A stretch of DNA of 64,000 bases from NCBI GenBank assembly GCA_033296885.1, contig MU863887.1, positions 124,001 to 188,000 on the forward strand. The letters are read 5' to 3'. The notes under the pieces were generated by a model that worked only from the letters and a program-made list of their open reading frames with translations, made no database searches and was not told the origin of the DNA. Position numbers and translations under genes: made by a program. Numbering within the stretch: the first letter of the stretch is position 1; each line of letters opens with the position of its first letter. Origin of the DNA: Triangularia verruculosa. Its lineage: Eukaryota > Ascomycota > Sordariomycetes > Sordariales > Podosporaceae. Shown here piece after piece: positions 43,501-53,969 of this stretch.

Positions 43501-45987
43501 CCTGCTACTCCCAGCGACAACGAGCCACCCAAGATCAAGATCACCGATGCCACGCCAGCGGCTCCTGCACCTCCAGGCCCAACGGCTGGTGGCCCTCCAC
43601 CGCCTCCTCCACCTCCGCCTCCCCCGATGCCTGGAAGGCTTCCCGGGGCACCCCCTCCGATTCCAGGTGCTGCTCCTGCTGCTGGCGGGCCTCCTCCTCC
43701 ACCTCCTCCACCTCCTCCACCTCCTCCCCCTATGCCTGGCAAGCTTCCCGGTGCTCCGCCGCCGGTGCCAGGAGCTGGCGGACCACCACCGCCGCCGCCA
43801 CCGCCGCCACCCCCTCCTCTGCCCGGCATGAATGGCATGCCACCACCTCCACCGCCTCCTCCTCCTATGCCTGGCATGAAGGGCATGCCACCTCCACCGC
43901 CGCCTCCTATGCCTGGTGGAATGTCAGGTCACTTCCTCTCCCGGAACCAGGACCTCGCCCCCGCCGGACCATCCCTCGGCCTGTCAATTGTTCGGCCCAA
44001 GAAGAAGCTCAAGGCTCTCCACTGGGAGAAGGTTGACTCACCGCTCACCACCCATTGGGCTGCCCACACACCCTCAGCCGAAGACAGAGAAGAGAAGTAC
44101 CTCGAGCTTAGTCGCAAGGGTATTTTGGACGAAGTCGAGAAGCTGTTCATGGCGAGAGAGATCAAGGCTCTTGGAGGAAGTCAAGCCAAGAAGGACGACA
44201 AGAAGCAGCTTATTTCCAACGATCTGCGCAAGGCTTACGAGATTGCTCTTGCCAAGTTCTCTCAGCTGTCGGTGGAGAAGGTGGTGCAGATGATCATTCA
44301 CTGCGATCCCGAGGTGCTTGACAACCCGGTCGTGATGGACTTCTTGCAAAAGGAAGATCTGTGCAATATCCCGGACAGCACCGCTAAGCTGTTGGCACCA
44401 TACAGCAAGGACTGGACTGGTCCCGAGGCGGACAAGGAGACCCGCGAGCAAGATCCGAATGAGCTCACAAGACAGGATCAGATTTATCTGATGACAGCCT
44501 TTGAACTCCACCACTACTGGCGCAGCCGTATGCGTGCTCTGCACCTCACGCGCAACTTTGAGTCGGAGTACGATGAGATCACAGAAAAGATGCGGACAGT
44601 CGTCGGTGTTTCCGAATCCCTCCGTGATTCCGTCGCGTTGATGAACGTCCTCGGCCTCATTCTCGACATCGGCAATTACATGAACGACGCCAACAAGCAA
44701 GCCCGCGGTTTCAAGCTCTCGTCGCTTTCGCGTTTGGCCATGGTCAAGGACGACAAGAACGAGTCGACACTTGCGGATTTGGTGGAGAGGATTGTGCGGA
44801 ATCAGTACCCAGAGTGGGAGAACTTTACGAGCGACATCCAGGAGGTGCTGGTTGCGCAAAAGATCAACATCGAGCAGTTGCAACAAGATGCGAAGAAGTA
44901 TATCGACACCATTTCTAGTGTTCAGAGATCGCTTGATAGCGGCAACTTGTCAGATCCAAAGAAATTTCACCCCCAGGACCGCGTCGCGCAGGTTGTGGGA
45001 CGGTGCATGAAGGATGCGAGAAGAAAGGCGGAGCAGATGCAAGTCTATCTGGAGGAGATGGTCAAGACGTACAATGATATCATGGTCTTTTACGGAGAAG
45101 ATCCGACAGACGAAAATGCCAGACGAGACTTCTTCAGCAAGCTGGCGCTGTTTATTAATGAGTGGAAGAGATCGCACGAGAAGAACGAGGCGATGGAGAA
45201 GCAGAAGAGGTTGAATGAACAGCAGCTCAAGAGAAAGAACCAGGCGATGAAGGCGCTGCAGGCTGCGGAGGGCGGCACCCCGCTGGCGTCCCCGACGAGC
45301 ACGGGAGCAATGGATTCCCTGATGGAGAAGCTGAGAGCGGCGGCACCGCAGGCGAGAGATCAGAGAGACAGGAGGAGGAGGGCCAGGCTGAAGGATAGAC
45401 ATCAAGTCCGCGTCGCGTCAGGACAGAAGTTGCCAGATCTCAGCGGAGCCAGTGGCGGCGAGGGTGGTGACAAAGCTACTGCCAACGGGGATGGGGCAGC
45501 ACTCGAAAAGGTCAGAAGCCACACGTCAGAAATCTCGGCCGAGGGCGATGCCGGTGGTGGTGGTGGCGGTGCTGCTTCTGGAGCGAAACCTGACGTATTA
45601 CCACCGACGAAGGAAGTGCCCGCAGAAAACGACGCAGGAGAAGACGACGTTGCTCAGAGGGCGGCGCTGCTGCTGCAGGGTTTCAGGGGAGGGGGCGACG
45701 GGGCGACGGATGGGGATGACGCGGAGAAGAGGGAGAATCTGAGGAGGTCGAGGAGGAAGACGGCGGACGACGAGAGGAGGGCGAGGAGGATGAGGAGGGA
45801 GAAGGCGCATAGCACGGTTAGTAACGGGGACTCGGCGGCGAGCACGGTGGGGGATGGGGATGGTCCGCCGGGGGAGATTCCGCCCACGCCGAGCGCCGAG
45901 GAGTTTGCGGCTGCTGCTGCGGCGGCGGGGGTGGAGTTGACGACGAATAATACTATTGCGACGGCGAATGGGGATGGGAGTGCATAA
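40507..45987 (+). CDS. BNI1: Diaphanous-related formin (Bni1/SepA type)
   Basis: Single open frame, 1826 residues, no intron needed. Seen: a Ser-rich N-terminus, the GTPase-binding/FH3 region starting near residue 270 (EQIIEQMFLALMQKRGWHNLP), a coiled coil around 720-830, an FH1 region at about 1028-1138 with several poly-Pro runs of 8-13 residues separated by PMPG-type linkers, the FH2 domain at about 1150-1560 (KKLKALHWEKV, GNYMND), and a DAD-like autoinhibitory segment near 1600 (DSLMEKLRAA plus a basic run). The last 200 residues are low complexity. Known of the family: Rho-activated nucleator of actin cables and rings; FH1 binds profilin-actin. Filamentous fungi usually have this one formin, needed for tip growth and septation. 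It fits the same pathway as the myosin V in this window. Confidence 0.96.
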   Translation: MSSNDKPRASSGKASSFFHRSKNKADKRGAANDAQYLATDNDGASSIHSRSSRHQRESSVISLDRPDSSGSGINNMAGVMTTIPYDAVPGGRRSPVPMEYLPQGDQMPIRLQPHHLNKATSDFHQYPTFDTPQHASSPNLGTPRVPTHSSPSISNITMASTGRQAQFQQWGPPREGSAGGSNSRYNSYMTTGTTRSSGDNASIMSGNTGSYYEQAQAAGYNRSSRIALPSASSQSSFLSPHSPSPRDARNTKFPSGFQSGDGFQFPRPTDEQIIEQMFLALMQKRGWHNLPDQAKRQMVAYPADKKWTLIYQDRLAEWQGDQKRRQTARTGQYSNVDLTQLPDEEGSPEWYVRKVMENALDSKGLGSLEVNLRTQQIGWVKRFIECQGQVALTNVLLKINRRTVNGPTQDAGKGDKNLDKEYDIVKCLKALMNNKFGAEDALAHQQVLVALVVSLISPRLTTRKLVSEVLTFLCHWNEGKGQLKVIEAMDVVKNQQGENGRFDAWMRLVEVTIDGRGKMGSLVGASEEVRSGGIGMENLLMEYAVATLILVNMFIDAPEKDLQLRVHIRAQFTACGIKRILNKMEAFQYDLIDKQIERFRTNEAIDYEDMFERENSSIKDSVEGEVRDLNDPVQIVDAIQQRLKGSKTQDYFISALQHLLLIRENDGEERLRMFQLVDAMLSYVAMDRRLPDMDLKQSLNFTVQNLLDKLHTDSEARQAFDEATEQRRIAEAALAERDELRERIAMGADGLVAKLQKQIDEQARFIDAQRRQAEGLKSEMDNLQTLRAKEAQRYELETRELYLMLRDAQDIAASNASKGNKLGEEDAAAMQGILDRERLMGRLQMQLERQKTVYKLEGRVWGESVGPSDRLRALREEMEGFGGAGDHPDGPSPGAFTNSMLGSVKRSTRIPRKPLGPRGARQATEDDVLEEDIDEEDGAIIIEKPRLVEYKRPVLDPKKAAGMFNELQGKVQRYDASDSEDNDGITTGPSHPSLEAQAPATPSDNEPPKIKITDATPAAPAPPGPTAGGPPPPPPPPPPPMPGRLPGAPPPIPGAAPAAGGPPPPPPPPPPPPPPMPGKLPGAPPPVPGAGGPPPPPPPPPPPPLPGMNGMPPPPPPPPPMPGMKGMPPPPPPPMPGGMSGHFLSRNQDLAPAGPSLGLSIVRPKKKLKALHWEKVDSPLTTHWAAHTPSAEDREEKYLELSRKGILDEVEKLFMAREIKALGGSQAKKDDKKQLISNDLRKAYEIALAKFSQLSVEKVVQMIIHCDPEVLDNPVVMDFLQKEDLCNIPDSTAKLLAPYSKDWTGPEADKETREQDPNELTRQDQIYLMTAFELHHYWRSRMRALHLTRNFESEYDEITEKMRTVVGVSESLRDSVALMNVLGLILDIGNYMNDANKQARGFKLSSLSRLAMVKDDKNESTLADLVERIVRNQYPEWENFTSDIQEVLVAQKINIEQLQQDAKKYIDTISSVQRSLDSGNLSDPKKFHPQDRVAQVVGRCMKDARRKAEQMQVYLEEMVKTYNDIMVFYGEDPTDENARRDFFSKLALFINEWKRSHEKNEAMEKQKRLNEQQLKRKNQAMKALQAAEGGTPLASPTSTGAMDSLMEKLRAAAPQARDQRDRRRRARLKDRHQVRVASGQKLPDLSGASGGEGGDKATANGDGAALEKVRSHTSEISAEGDAGGGGGGAASGAKPDVLPPTKEVPAENDAGEDDVAQRAALLLQGFRGGGDGATDGDDAEKRENLRRSRRKTADDERRARRMRREKAHSTVSNGDSAASTVGDGDGPPGEIPPTPSAEEFAAAAAAAGVELTTNNTIATANGDGSA

Positions 45988-46531
45988 GGAAGGGAGGGGG
46001 GGTTGGTGGTTTGTATTTGGAATGGGTAGGATGGATTAGGGGGGGGGGATCGAAGGGTTTAAAGCTATTGTTGTACATACACATACAACCATACGGTACT
46101 ATCTATCTTATCTTTTTTGGTTTGGAATGATGGTATGTCAAGAAGCAAGGAGGCAACGCGACAAAAAAGCGGAAGTAAAGGTTTTAGCTATATATCGGGT
46201 TGTTGTAAGTGTTGTTGTGGTTTGAAAGTGGTTGGACGGCATAGCAGCAAGGCAGAGAGAGAAAAAAGCAGAGCAGGAAGCAAATAAGTTTAATGTTTAC
46301 TGTCTTGATTGTTCAATTTTTGGGTGTTTGTGTTGCCTTTGCGTGCTGGTCGGGGTGATGGGTAGAACATAAAACGGTGGAAAGGGAGGACAAACCATGT
46401 GTTGAGAAAGGAGTTGATCGTCACAGACATAGAGATGTTGATATCGACTATTATTATATATATACTCTTATCCCCAGCTCAACTCAAAACCCTTTTCTAT
46501 CCCCATCTATTTACACCTTTTTCATTTCCCT
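45988..46531. other. Convergent 3' region, formin and Trs120
   Basis: 544 bases between converging stops, G- and T-rich. No gene seen. Confidence 0.5.
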
Positions 46532-49500
46532 TCACTCCTCCGGCCTATCCCTCACCACAACCCTACACGCCCTCCTCGCATGCCAAACCTTCCTCTCCTT
46601 CCTCCTCCCCCCAGTCAACAGCCCAAAGTCCTCCACTTTGTTTTCTCCGTCATGATCACCCTCAGAGGGAGGAACATAAGGCACCACCTCCTCCACGCTC
46701 CCCCCAACCTCAAACACCCCCCTGCAAAGCACCGTCACCCCCGTCCTCACCTCCACCACGCCCCCATTTCCCTCTACCCTCCCCAGCGGGAACTGCAAGT
46801 TCCCGTTCCACGCAAACTTGGCCATCTTCCTCGTAAAGTCTAGGGATACATTAAACGGCCGGTGACACAGCACCGGCATCAACCTCAGCAGCGGCAGCAC
46901 CGGCCGATTACTCCTATTCGTCACCTTCACTCTCAGTTCAAGGAAATCATCCACATATACCTCTCCCTCTCCTTCTTCCCTTCCGGAAAGAGAAATATCA
47001 ATGTCCACCTCGTCAATCCTGATGACATCAACCATCTTCGAGTTCAGTCTCATCTGCCTGAAGTTGATCTCACCCTCCCTCACCTTACCCGCCAGCGTCT
47101 TCCACGTTCCTGTCAACGACGTCAAAATCTTCTCCCGGTACCAGAACGCTTCCCGACTTGCTCTTTCCGCTTCGGGGGAGATTTTTGTTGATACAACGAA
47201 TTGCCTCTGGCGGGAGGGGTTGAGGGCCGGGATAAACGCGTGCGGGTCGTCGAGGTAGACTCGTTTGATGGGGAGGACGAGGCGGGTGGTGTTGCCCGGG
47301 AGGATGTGTTCTTCTATTTTGATCTGGCGGTCGTTTCCAGAGGAAGAGGGGTCGGATGACGAGAGGGAGACGGTCATTTGGCTTGGCCAGGAGTTGCGGA
47401 GATCGAGGAGTAACAGGCAGTGGGATTCTGGGGTGAGGAGCTCGGTTGTCGTTTCCGAGGATTTTGTCCAGAGGGATTCGGGGATGGGGCTGTTGAGGGG
47501 GATGACGTCTACGCGGCTGATGTCGACGGAGGCGTTGACTGTGACGGTCAGTTCCATGGATACCTGGCGGGTGTAGAACTGCTCGGCGATTTCATCCGGA
47601 GGCACGCCCAAGTGGGCGTAGTCGACTTGGATGATGCCGTTGGTGAGGCCGGGTTTGCCTAGGATTTCAAAGTCAAAGGTGGCTGTTTGACCGGGAGCGA
47701 TAAACCGCTCTTTGCGGTCGCGATTGAGGAGACGGAGGGCCTGTTTTTTAGCCAGGATGAGCTCATACTCGTAGAGTTCGGTAGCTGTGGCGTCCCGGCT
47801 GTTGAGTGCTGTCTGGAGGGGTTCTTGAGTTGAATCCTTGAAGGAGAACAAGAGGAAGTCGACTGGGGTGTCGGGAGAGAGGTTTTGTAATGTGACAGAG
47901 AACCGCTGCCGCTCGCCTTCCAAGATCATAACCGAGGATTGAGGGAGGGTAGACGATTTCACCACCACTGTAGGCTGTGGAGTTATGACTTTGAGGTCAA
48001 AGTTGTAGGGCTTGAGACGCTCGACAGCAGGCGATATGGCTTCAGTGTTGGCTTTCAGAGCAGCAAGTCCGGAAGACTTTGTTTTGTTTTCGTTATCAGG
48101 GGCCCATGGCTCAACAAAAATGGGGAAGCGCCTTTCTCGGCAGCCTCTCACTTTGATGACCGCTCCCGTAATCTTGACTGTTCCCGCGGCTTTTGGTGTA
48201 CCGGATATTCTCAAGATCTGTGTTCGGTAGGGCCCGATGATGGTGTGCTCAACACCCGACTCAAACTCGGCTCCGTCTGTGTCGAGACGAATACTTTCAA
48301 TGTCGACCTCCATCTCGAACGGGTTTTGAAGTGTGAGCCGGAAGGTCGCTGGCTCACCAGCAACCAATGTCGATTCAACCGTGGCAGTGTCCGGGCGCTT
48401 CAAAAAGGGGTTGTAAATAAATGGGTCCACATCCTGTGATGCCCGAGCAGCAGCAGCTCCTGGCAATACAGTTTTGGCGTGTGCAACAGGGGTCCTGGTG
48501 ACAGGCAGAGGTTCCAGCCGTATGCCTCTCAGTAGAAACTCGTCCCAGTATTCAGCCGCAAGCTCGCCAATGCCCATCCTTTTGGACAGGTTCGATGTTT
48601 TGAGGATATTGGTCGTCAGACGAGCCTGTTCCTCCCTTGATATAGCAGGATATGCATCTTCCCTCCTCGGACCAGGAGCAATGCCGCTTCCTGCCGTCCG
48701 TAGCAAATCGCTCGAATATTTCAGCACGCCCGCAAAGTCTGGCAAGGCCTCGCTGAAGTTGATGCACGACCTCAGGATATTCAACTTGACAGTCTGCATG
48801 CCAAAAAACCTCGCCGCAGACTGCCGCTGAATCCTCTCGATAACCTCCTGGTCCGTATCACTCGTGTCCTTCTTCGTGGTCTTTTCATTATCGTCCGTCA
48901 CCGTCACCTGCATACTGTCCCTCGCCTCCCCGGCTCGGCCAACATCCCCCACAATCCCATACGTTTTGAGCAGCACCCCCAAAAACGACTCAATCCCAGC
49001 CTCAACATCGCCCTCCGCTAGATCCAGTGCCCCAGCACCGCTGCCACCACCCTGTCCGTTCATCCCATTCAACCCAACCAGCCCAGCCGCAGGATGTATC
49101 CCCACATCCGCCGCCCCCCTCGTTCTAGCCTCGACCAAGCCCCCTATCAACACCGAAACCAACTCCCTCACCACCATCGCCTTCTTCCTCTGGAAACCCA
49201 GCATCCCCAGCACACTGGCAATCCCGCTCAATATCGTTACCCGGTCCACCGTCATCAGCAGCTCGCTCGCCGCGCTAACCGGGAAAGCCCTGAACAGCAT
49301 TTGCACTATCGTCGTCCTGGGAGGAAGAATCGTGAACCGTGGGCTGGTCGTCAGTGCCTTCCCCACGCTACCCCCAACCACCATCATCTTCAAACTCTCC
49401 TCCCCCAACTTCCCACCTGCAATATGCAAGGCGGCCAACATCCTCGCAAACCTGATCACGGCCTCGCTCCACGGCACAGGGGGTAGACACTCGGCTGTTA

Positions 49501-50973
49501 TCCTCGAGTATAAACCCAATATCCTATCCACCAGCTCCGGCATGTAGCACTGCAGATGCCTCAGCCACTTTTCCTGCTTTGGGTCTCTTTGCTCCGCCTC
49601 TTGGATCTGTGTTGCGATCGCGCTGCCCTTTTCGCTTGGAGGGAGTAAAACACTGGGGATGGCAAACTCAATTCCCGCCCAGCCTAGCAGTAGCAGACAA
49701 ACCAGGCATAACTCCAGCGCTTTACCGTGCCAAACGTGATCGTTAATACTTTTGGCTATGGTTGCTGCCTCAGTTAGCTCTTTTAGCGCGTTGCTCCAGA
49801 GGCCGGATTGAAGGTATAAACTGCCAATGACTACTTGAATTCGGCATCGCGATTTGGACCTCATTCTCGCGTCCACCCCCCCTGAGCCGAACCCTTGCAC
49901 CGAGACTTTGTCGTGCTGGCTTTGGCTGCTGAAGCTGTCGGTAGTGTCTGATCTTGCGAGCGCCTGATCAGCAGACGCCGGGCCTATGATGCTGTCGAAC
50001 GTGTATAGTGGCGGGTTAGGGAGAGGCTTGTTGCCGCTTATCGGCGTAGTCGGTCTTGCCGATGGTGTTGAACTGCTTGATCCAAACGATGCTGTTTTTG
50101 AGGATGGGACAGGAGGCATGGACATCCGGACGTGACCTCTGTCTGCCATGCCGGTGGCCGAGACGGAGCGACTACCGGGGAGGGTGTACTGTGAGTTTCT
50201 CCTAGCCATCCCATCTTGCCCGAGCAACCCGTTGATTCTGTCGTGGACAGCCGAGGTGTGGACGCCTGGAGAGTCAATGTGGGATAGCCCCTCAAAAGAC
50301 TTGGCCAGGGTGGTCATCTCGGCGAGGATGATGGCTGAGATGTCGCACATAACGGTCTTGATGGTGGTGCGCTTGAGCTGGTCGGGTGGGGGGATGGTGA
50401 TGATTCCCTCGGGTATAGGGATTGGGTTCTCTTTGGCGGGGAGGTAATCAAAGATCAAGACTTGGTGGGCGAGCATCTTGGGGTATTGGTCCCGGAGGTT
50501 TTCGAGGTCTTGGTACAGAGTCCGGATGTTGGTCTCCTCCACTGTTCGGCCGCCAGCGCCCGAGTGTCGCTTGTTGAAGACGGAGTTGGGCAGCTCGGTG
50601 CCGTCGGCTATCGCAACAACGGCTAGCTGTTCGCGCCAGAGATCGAATGGGGAGAGGGCGAGGTGGGAGGGCGAGGGCTGGTGGGTCATGAGCTCGTAGA
50701 ACATTGCGCCCCCTGGGAAGGCTAGTGGTGAGAACATGTCTGGATGGCGAAAATATCATGTTAGCTGATAGCGCTACGTCGCTTGGAGGTGTAGCAGATG
50801 CGCCTACTTCTGTGAGGTCGGCCATCGGGACTGACGTCGCGGAGGTGGACGATGTGCTCTTCATTGAGACGGCTGATGAAGGCGGTGAAGCGCTCCTTTT
50901 TGATGTGGCCGATGGGCAGGACCAGCACTTTTAACTTCGCCGGGGCGATGGGTATGAAGGGATCGAGAGTCAT
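46532..50973 (-). CDS. TRS120: TRAPPII complex subunit Trs120 (TRAPPC9)
   Basis: Two exons (50973-50808 and 50739-46532), 1457 residues. The 68-bp intron has a GTAGGC donor, a GCTAAC branch and a CAG acceptor. Seen: MTLDPFIPIAPAKLKVLVLPIG at the N-terminus, DVSPDGRPHRNMFSPLAFPGG spanning the junction, a TPR-like helical middle (LYLQSGLWSNALKELTEAATIAKS), and a beta-sandwich C-terminal half with repeated fibronectin-like strands. Known of the family: Trs120 with Trs130 defines TRAPPII, the exchange factor for Ypt31/Rab11 at the late Golgi, which loads secretory vesicles for transport by myosin V. A start 33 bases further up (51006) is possible; the chosen one matches the usual MTLD beginning. 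The gene converges on the formin. Confidence 0.94.
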
Positions 50974-51586
50974 TATGGCGAAGGGGGCATACCCGAGGGT
51001 GTGCACAAAGGTTGGGTCGAGGGCGAGGGTGTCTCTAGGTCAGGGGAAGTGACATGTCGAGGAGCTCCTGGTTTGTCGAGAGGTGCGCCGGGAGCTATAG
51101 GATCGCGTCGAGTGCCGTGTTTCGTCGCGGTTGGAAGATGAGCCACTATCTGCCTGTTACCTGAGACAGCTTCGGGACCTCGAAGTTGACGTAAGGAAAA
51201 GGGAAGCTCCAGAATTTGGGCGTTGTCGATGCTTGGGCGGGCTTGTTTAATGACATGCAATGCGATGGCAGCTATACGTTGCCGGCCGCTAGCTTCGTGT
51301 CACGGCGGGGGGAGTGCGACCTCTGTGGAGCTACCTTAGTGTATAGGTAGCCGCTGTAATTGGCCCGCTATTTCGAGTCACAGGCAGGCACCTAGCCTTG
51401 TTCCCAACGTTGCCCCTGAACTCCATCCACTACGAATAGGGGCCCGAGTACGACAAGGCCAATGCAAATCGACAACAAAAAGGAACATGCTTTTCCCAAC
51501 CTATATATCGTGAGTCAAATACTAATCATAGCAATCATATACATGACCATCCCAGCTTTTGAATCCCTGGTATCAACAAGAAAAAA
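50974..51586. other. Intergenic, Trs120 promoter and SDR 3' end
   Basis: About 610 bases. No supported gene. The part next to Trs120 should hold its promoter. Confidence 0.5.
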
Positions 51587-52769
51587 TCACATCATGCCCA
51601 TCTGAACATCCTCACTCATGTACCTCCCCTGGCTTAACCCACCAGATCCCTCCCTTCGGTTCCCTCCCTGCCTCGCCTCCGTCTTGAGCTCGCTGTCAAA
51701 GATATCGACGGCCACGCTCGCCTCGACGAAATCCTCCAGCTCCTCCGTCACCGTCTTCAGCTTCTCCTTGACCGCAATTGCGCCATCAAAGCCCACGATA
51801 TGTCTCGCCGGCGGGTTCTCATGGCCTCCGATTGCCGTCAGGGCATGCACCGTCTCCATCACCAGCTTGTCATATGCGGCAGCCGGAAGCTTCGGATACC
51901 GGTACTGTATATCATCTGGCCTCTCCTCTGCTGCCACCAGGTGATCAATCGCCGTTTCTGGGTTGGAATTCAGCATGTTCCCGTATATCTCCCTCACGGA
52001 TGGTGCTGGGTTCACATCTGACTCGTAATATGGTAGTTGAGGAGCAAAGACGATCTTGTTGGTAAGGGACTGGATCTCCTTGTTGGGTTGGACGACGGTT
52101 ACTTTGATGTTGAAGGGGGCGATTTCATAAGCTAGGGAATCACAGTATCCCTCCAAAGCCCAGGTGGCAGCCGTGTAGATGGACATTCCTGGGGTACCGA
52201 TGTGCCCTCCAATGCTGGTAAGGATGATGATGTGACCGGTATGCTGGGCACGGAATTGTGGCAAAGCGGCCTTGATGAAATTGACTTGGGAGAAGAAGAT
52301 GGTTTCAAACTGATCGCGAACGAGGTTGCGGGTGCGAGGGGTGGTGGATAGTTCCTCTACTGTGCCAATAACAGCTGATGACAGGTAAGTTTATGAGTGT
52401 GATGCTGAACATACAAGGGGGGCAGGCAATACCTTCAAACTTGCAACATAGCAAGATGTCGATTCGGCCAAACACCTGAACGGCTTCTGCTATGGCAGCA
52501 CCGCATTGCCCCATGACCCGGCCGTCACATCGGATGCCCCTTATACGATCTTTCCATCCTTCGCGATCTCTGCGATTACTCTTGCATTCGTTGATGAGCT
52601 CACGGAACTCGGCGCTTCTATCGTCATTCTCGATCTCTGCCGGCGGTAGACAGGCCACCACGTAATCACCGTGTGCTAGTAGTAACCGGATCAGTCGTAT
52701 ACATACTGGCGATAGTGAGGATGTGAGGAACCACGTCCGTGGTGAGTTGTGAGTTGCTGTGTGATCCAT
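51587..52769 (-). CDS. Degenerate short-chain dehydrogenase/reductase-family protein
   Basis: Two exons (52769-52433 and 52374-51587), 374 residues. The 58-bp intron has a GTATTG donor and a CAG acceptor. Overall SDR order is clear: RTWFLTSSLSPVCIRLIRLLLAHGDYVVA (first strand and helix), a Ser in ILTSIGGHIGTPGM near 166, Tyr near 179 in IYTAATWALEGYCDSLAYEIAPFNIKVTVVQP, and a long C-terminal part. What is missing: the TGxxxGxG cofactor loop (here TSSLSPVC), the NNAG motif (here CCKFE), and the catalytic Lys of YxxxK (here Thr near 183). Other members of this fungal subgroup, as I recall, share YTAATWALEG, so the loss is probably ancestral and not a recent mutation. Inferred: non-enzymatic or atypical role. 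Start at 52769 (MDHTATHNSPRTW); an ATG 33 bases upstream is possible. Confidence 0.8.
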
Positions 52770-53969
52770 TAGGTTCGTGTTCGGAAAAGAGGGTGGGCAC
52801 ACGCACGGAATGAAGCTGCTGGTGCGCCGTGAGAGTGTCTGGCCGGCCCTGCTTCCGCTGGCTTTCGAGCGTCGGCCATGTCAGGCGATTAGCGGCAGGA
52901 AGTGGAATAAGCGACAAGACGAGTGCTCCACTATGTTTCTGTTCGGAGAATTTACTGAATATTATAGATCATTAGAGAGACTAAAGACTCGAGAATATAT
53001 GTCTCATAAGAGTCGGGAGAGGAACCCGATCACTTATATCCCCGACCACAGGACCAAGCAGGATCGTGGTGATAGCTACCTAGTATCCCTGCCAGCCAAC
53101 GGTGCCTAAGCTTCGGCTGGTGGATCACGGCAGATGTCTGGACCCGATGGGAGCGATGAGGCTCAAGCGGCCATAGACAGGGGTGATATATGGTTGTTAG
53201 TCGCGCTTTCAGTGTCTGATGCCATGTGTGATCTTCGATATGAATATGTTCAGCTACAGCCGCGAGGCTGTGGCTGTGACTGTGACTGGAGATCCAATGC
53301 TCGTATATGTGATGCAGTGTGTAGGTTGCGGATTAAGGATGTCCCTTACCAATCCATGACATTCTGATCTTCCTCCAATGGCACTGTTTTTGCTATGCCC
53401 TCGACCAAGCTGAGTGAGCGAGCTCTCGGACGTCAGATCAAACTCCGGCTATTAAGGTCCTATCCATCTTTTTCTTCTAATCTTTTAACCTCAACTTACA
53501 AGTGCAAAGTCCATCTCTCCAGATCTTGTCCGAGTGATGAAGAGGATGAGAAACAGAAACAACCCCGCCTTAAAAACCGTCTCGGCGCTGCAGACCCCCC
53601 CCCAAGCACCCCGCTCAACCGCTGAATAGGGTTTCTTCCGGCAGGCAGAGCACCCCCACGCCCCACGGGAACCATTGACTGACATTAACCCCCTGTAAAA
53701 CACTTGCGTAAAAGTCTGGGGAAAGGCACGAGTCGCGTCATTTTACAGCTGCTTCTCTTTATGAAGAGAGCCCCGGTGTCGGGAGGGTCCAATAATCCAG
53801 ACAGGGCAAGGGGGGGAGTGGGTGAGCAATGCGGGGTCCACCTTCATAAAAGAGAAATGCCCCGTCATGCATTGAAGACGAGAGACTCATCTGAAGAGTC
53901 ATTACAGTTTCCTATTTATATCAATTCCAGGTCAACTTCTGAAAAGAGTGAGAAACAAACAGAATCAGA
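52770..53969. promoter_or_regulatory. Divergent promoter region, SDR-like gene and SER1
   Basis: 1.2 kb with no supported gene. Close to SER1, AGAGTCATT (53895-53903) contains the TGACTC core of a Gcn4/CPC1 site on the minus strand, one base short of consensus. A poly-purine/pyrimidine leader precedes the SER1 start. Confidence 0.4.

Noticed and set aside
43407..43886. Minus-strand Gly-rich 159-codon frame
   Set aside because: Antisense of the formin poly-Pro region; Gly runs are the complement of CCN codons.
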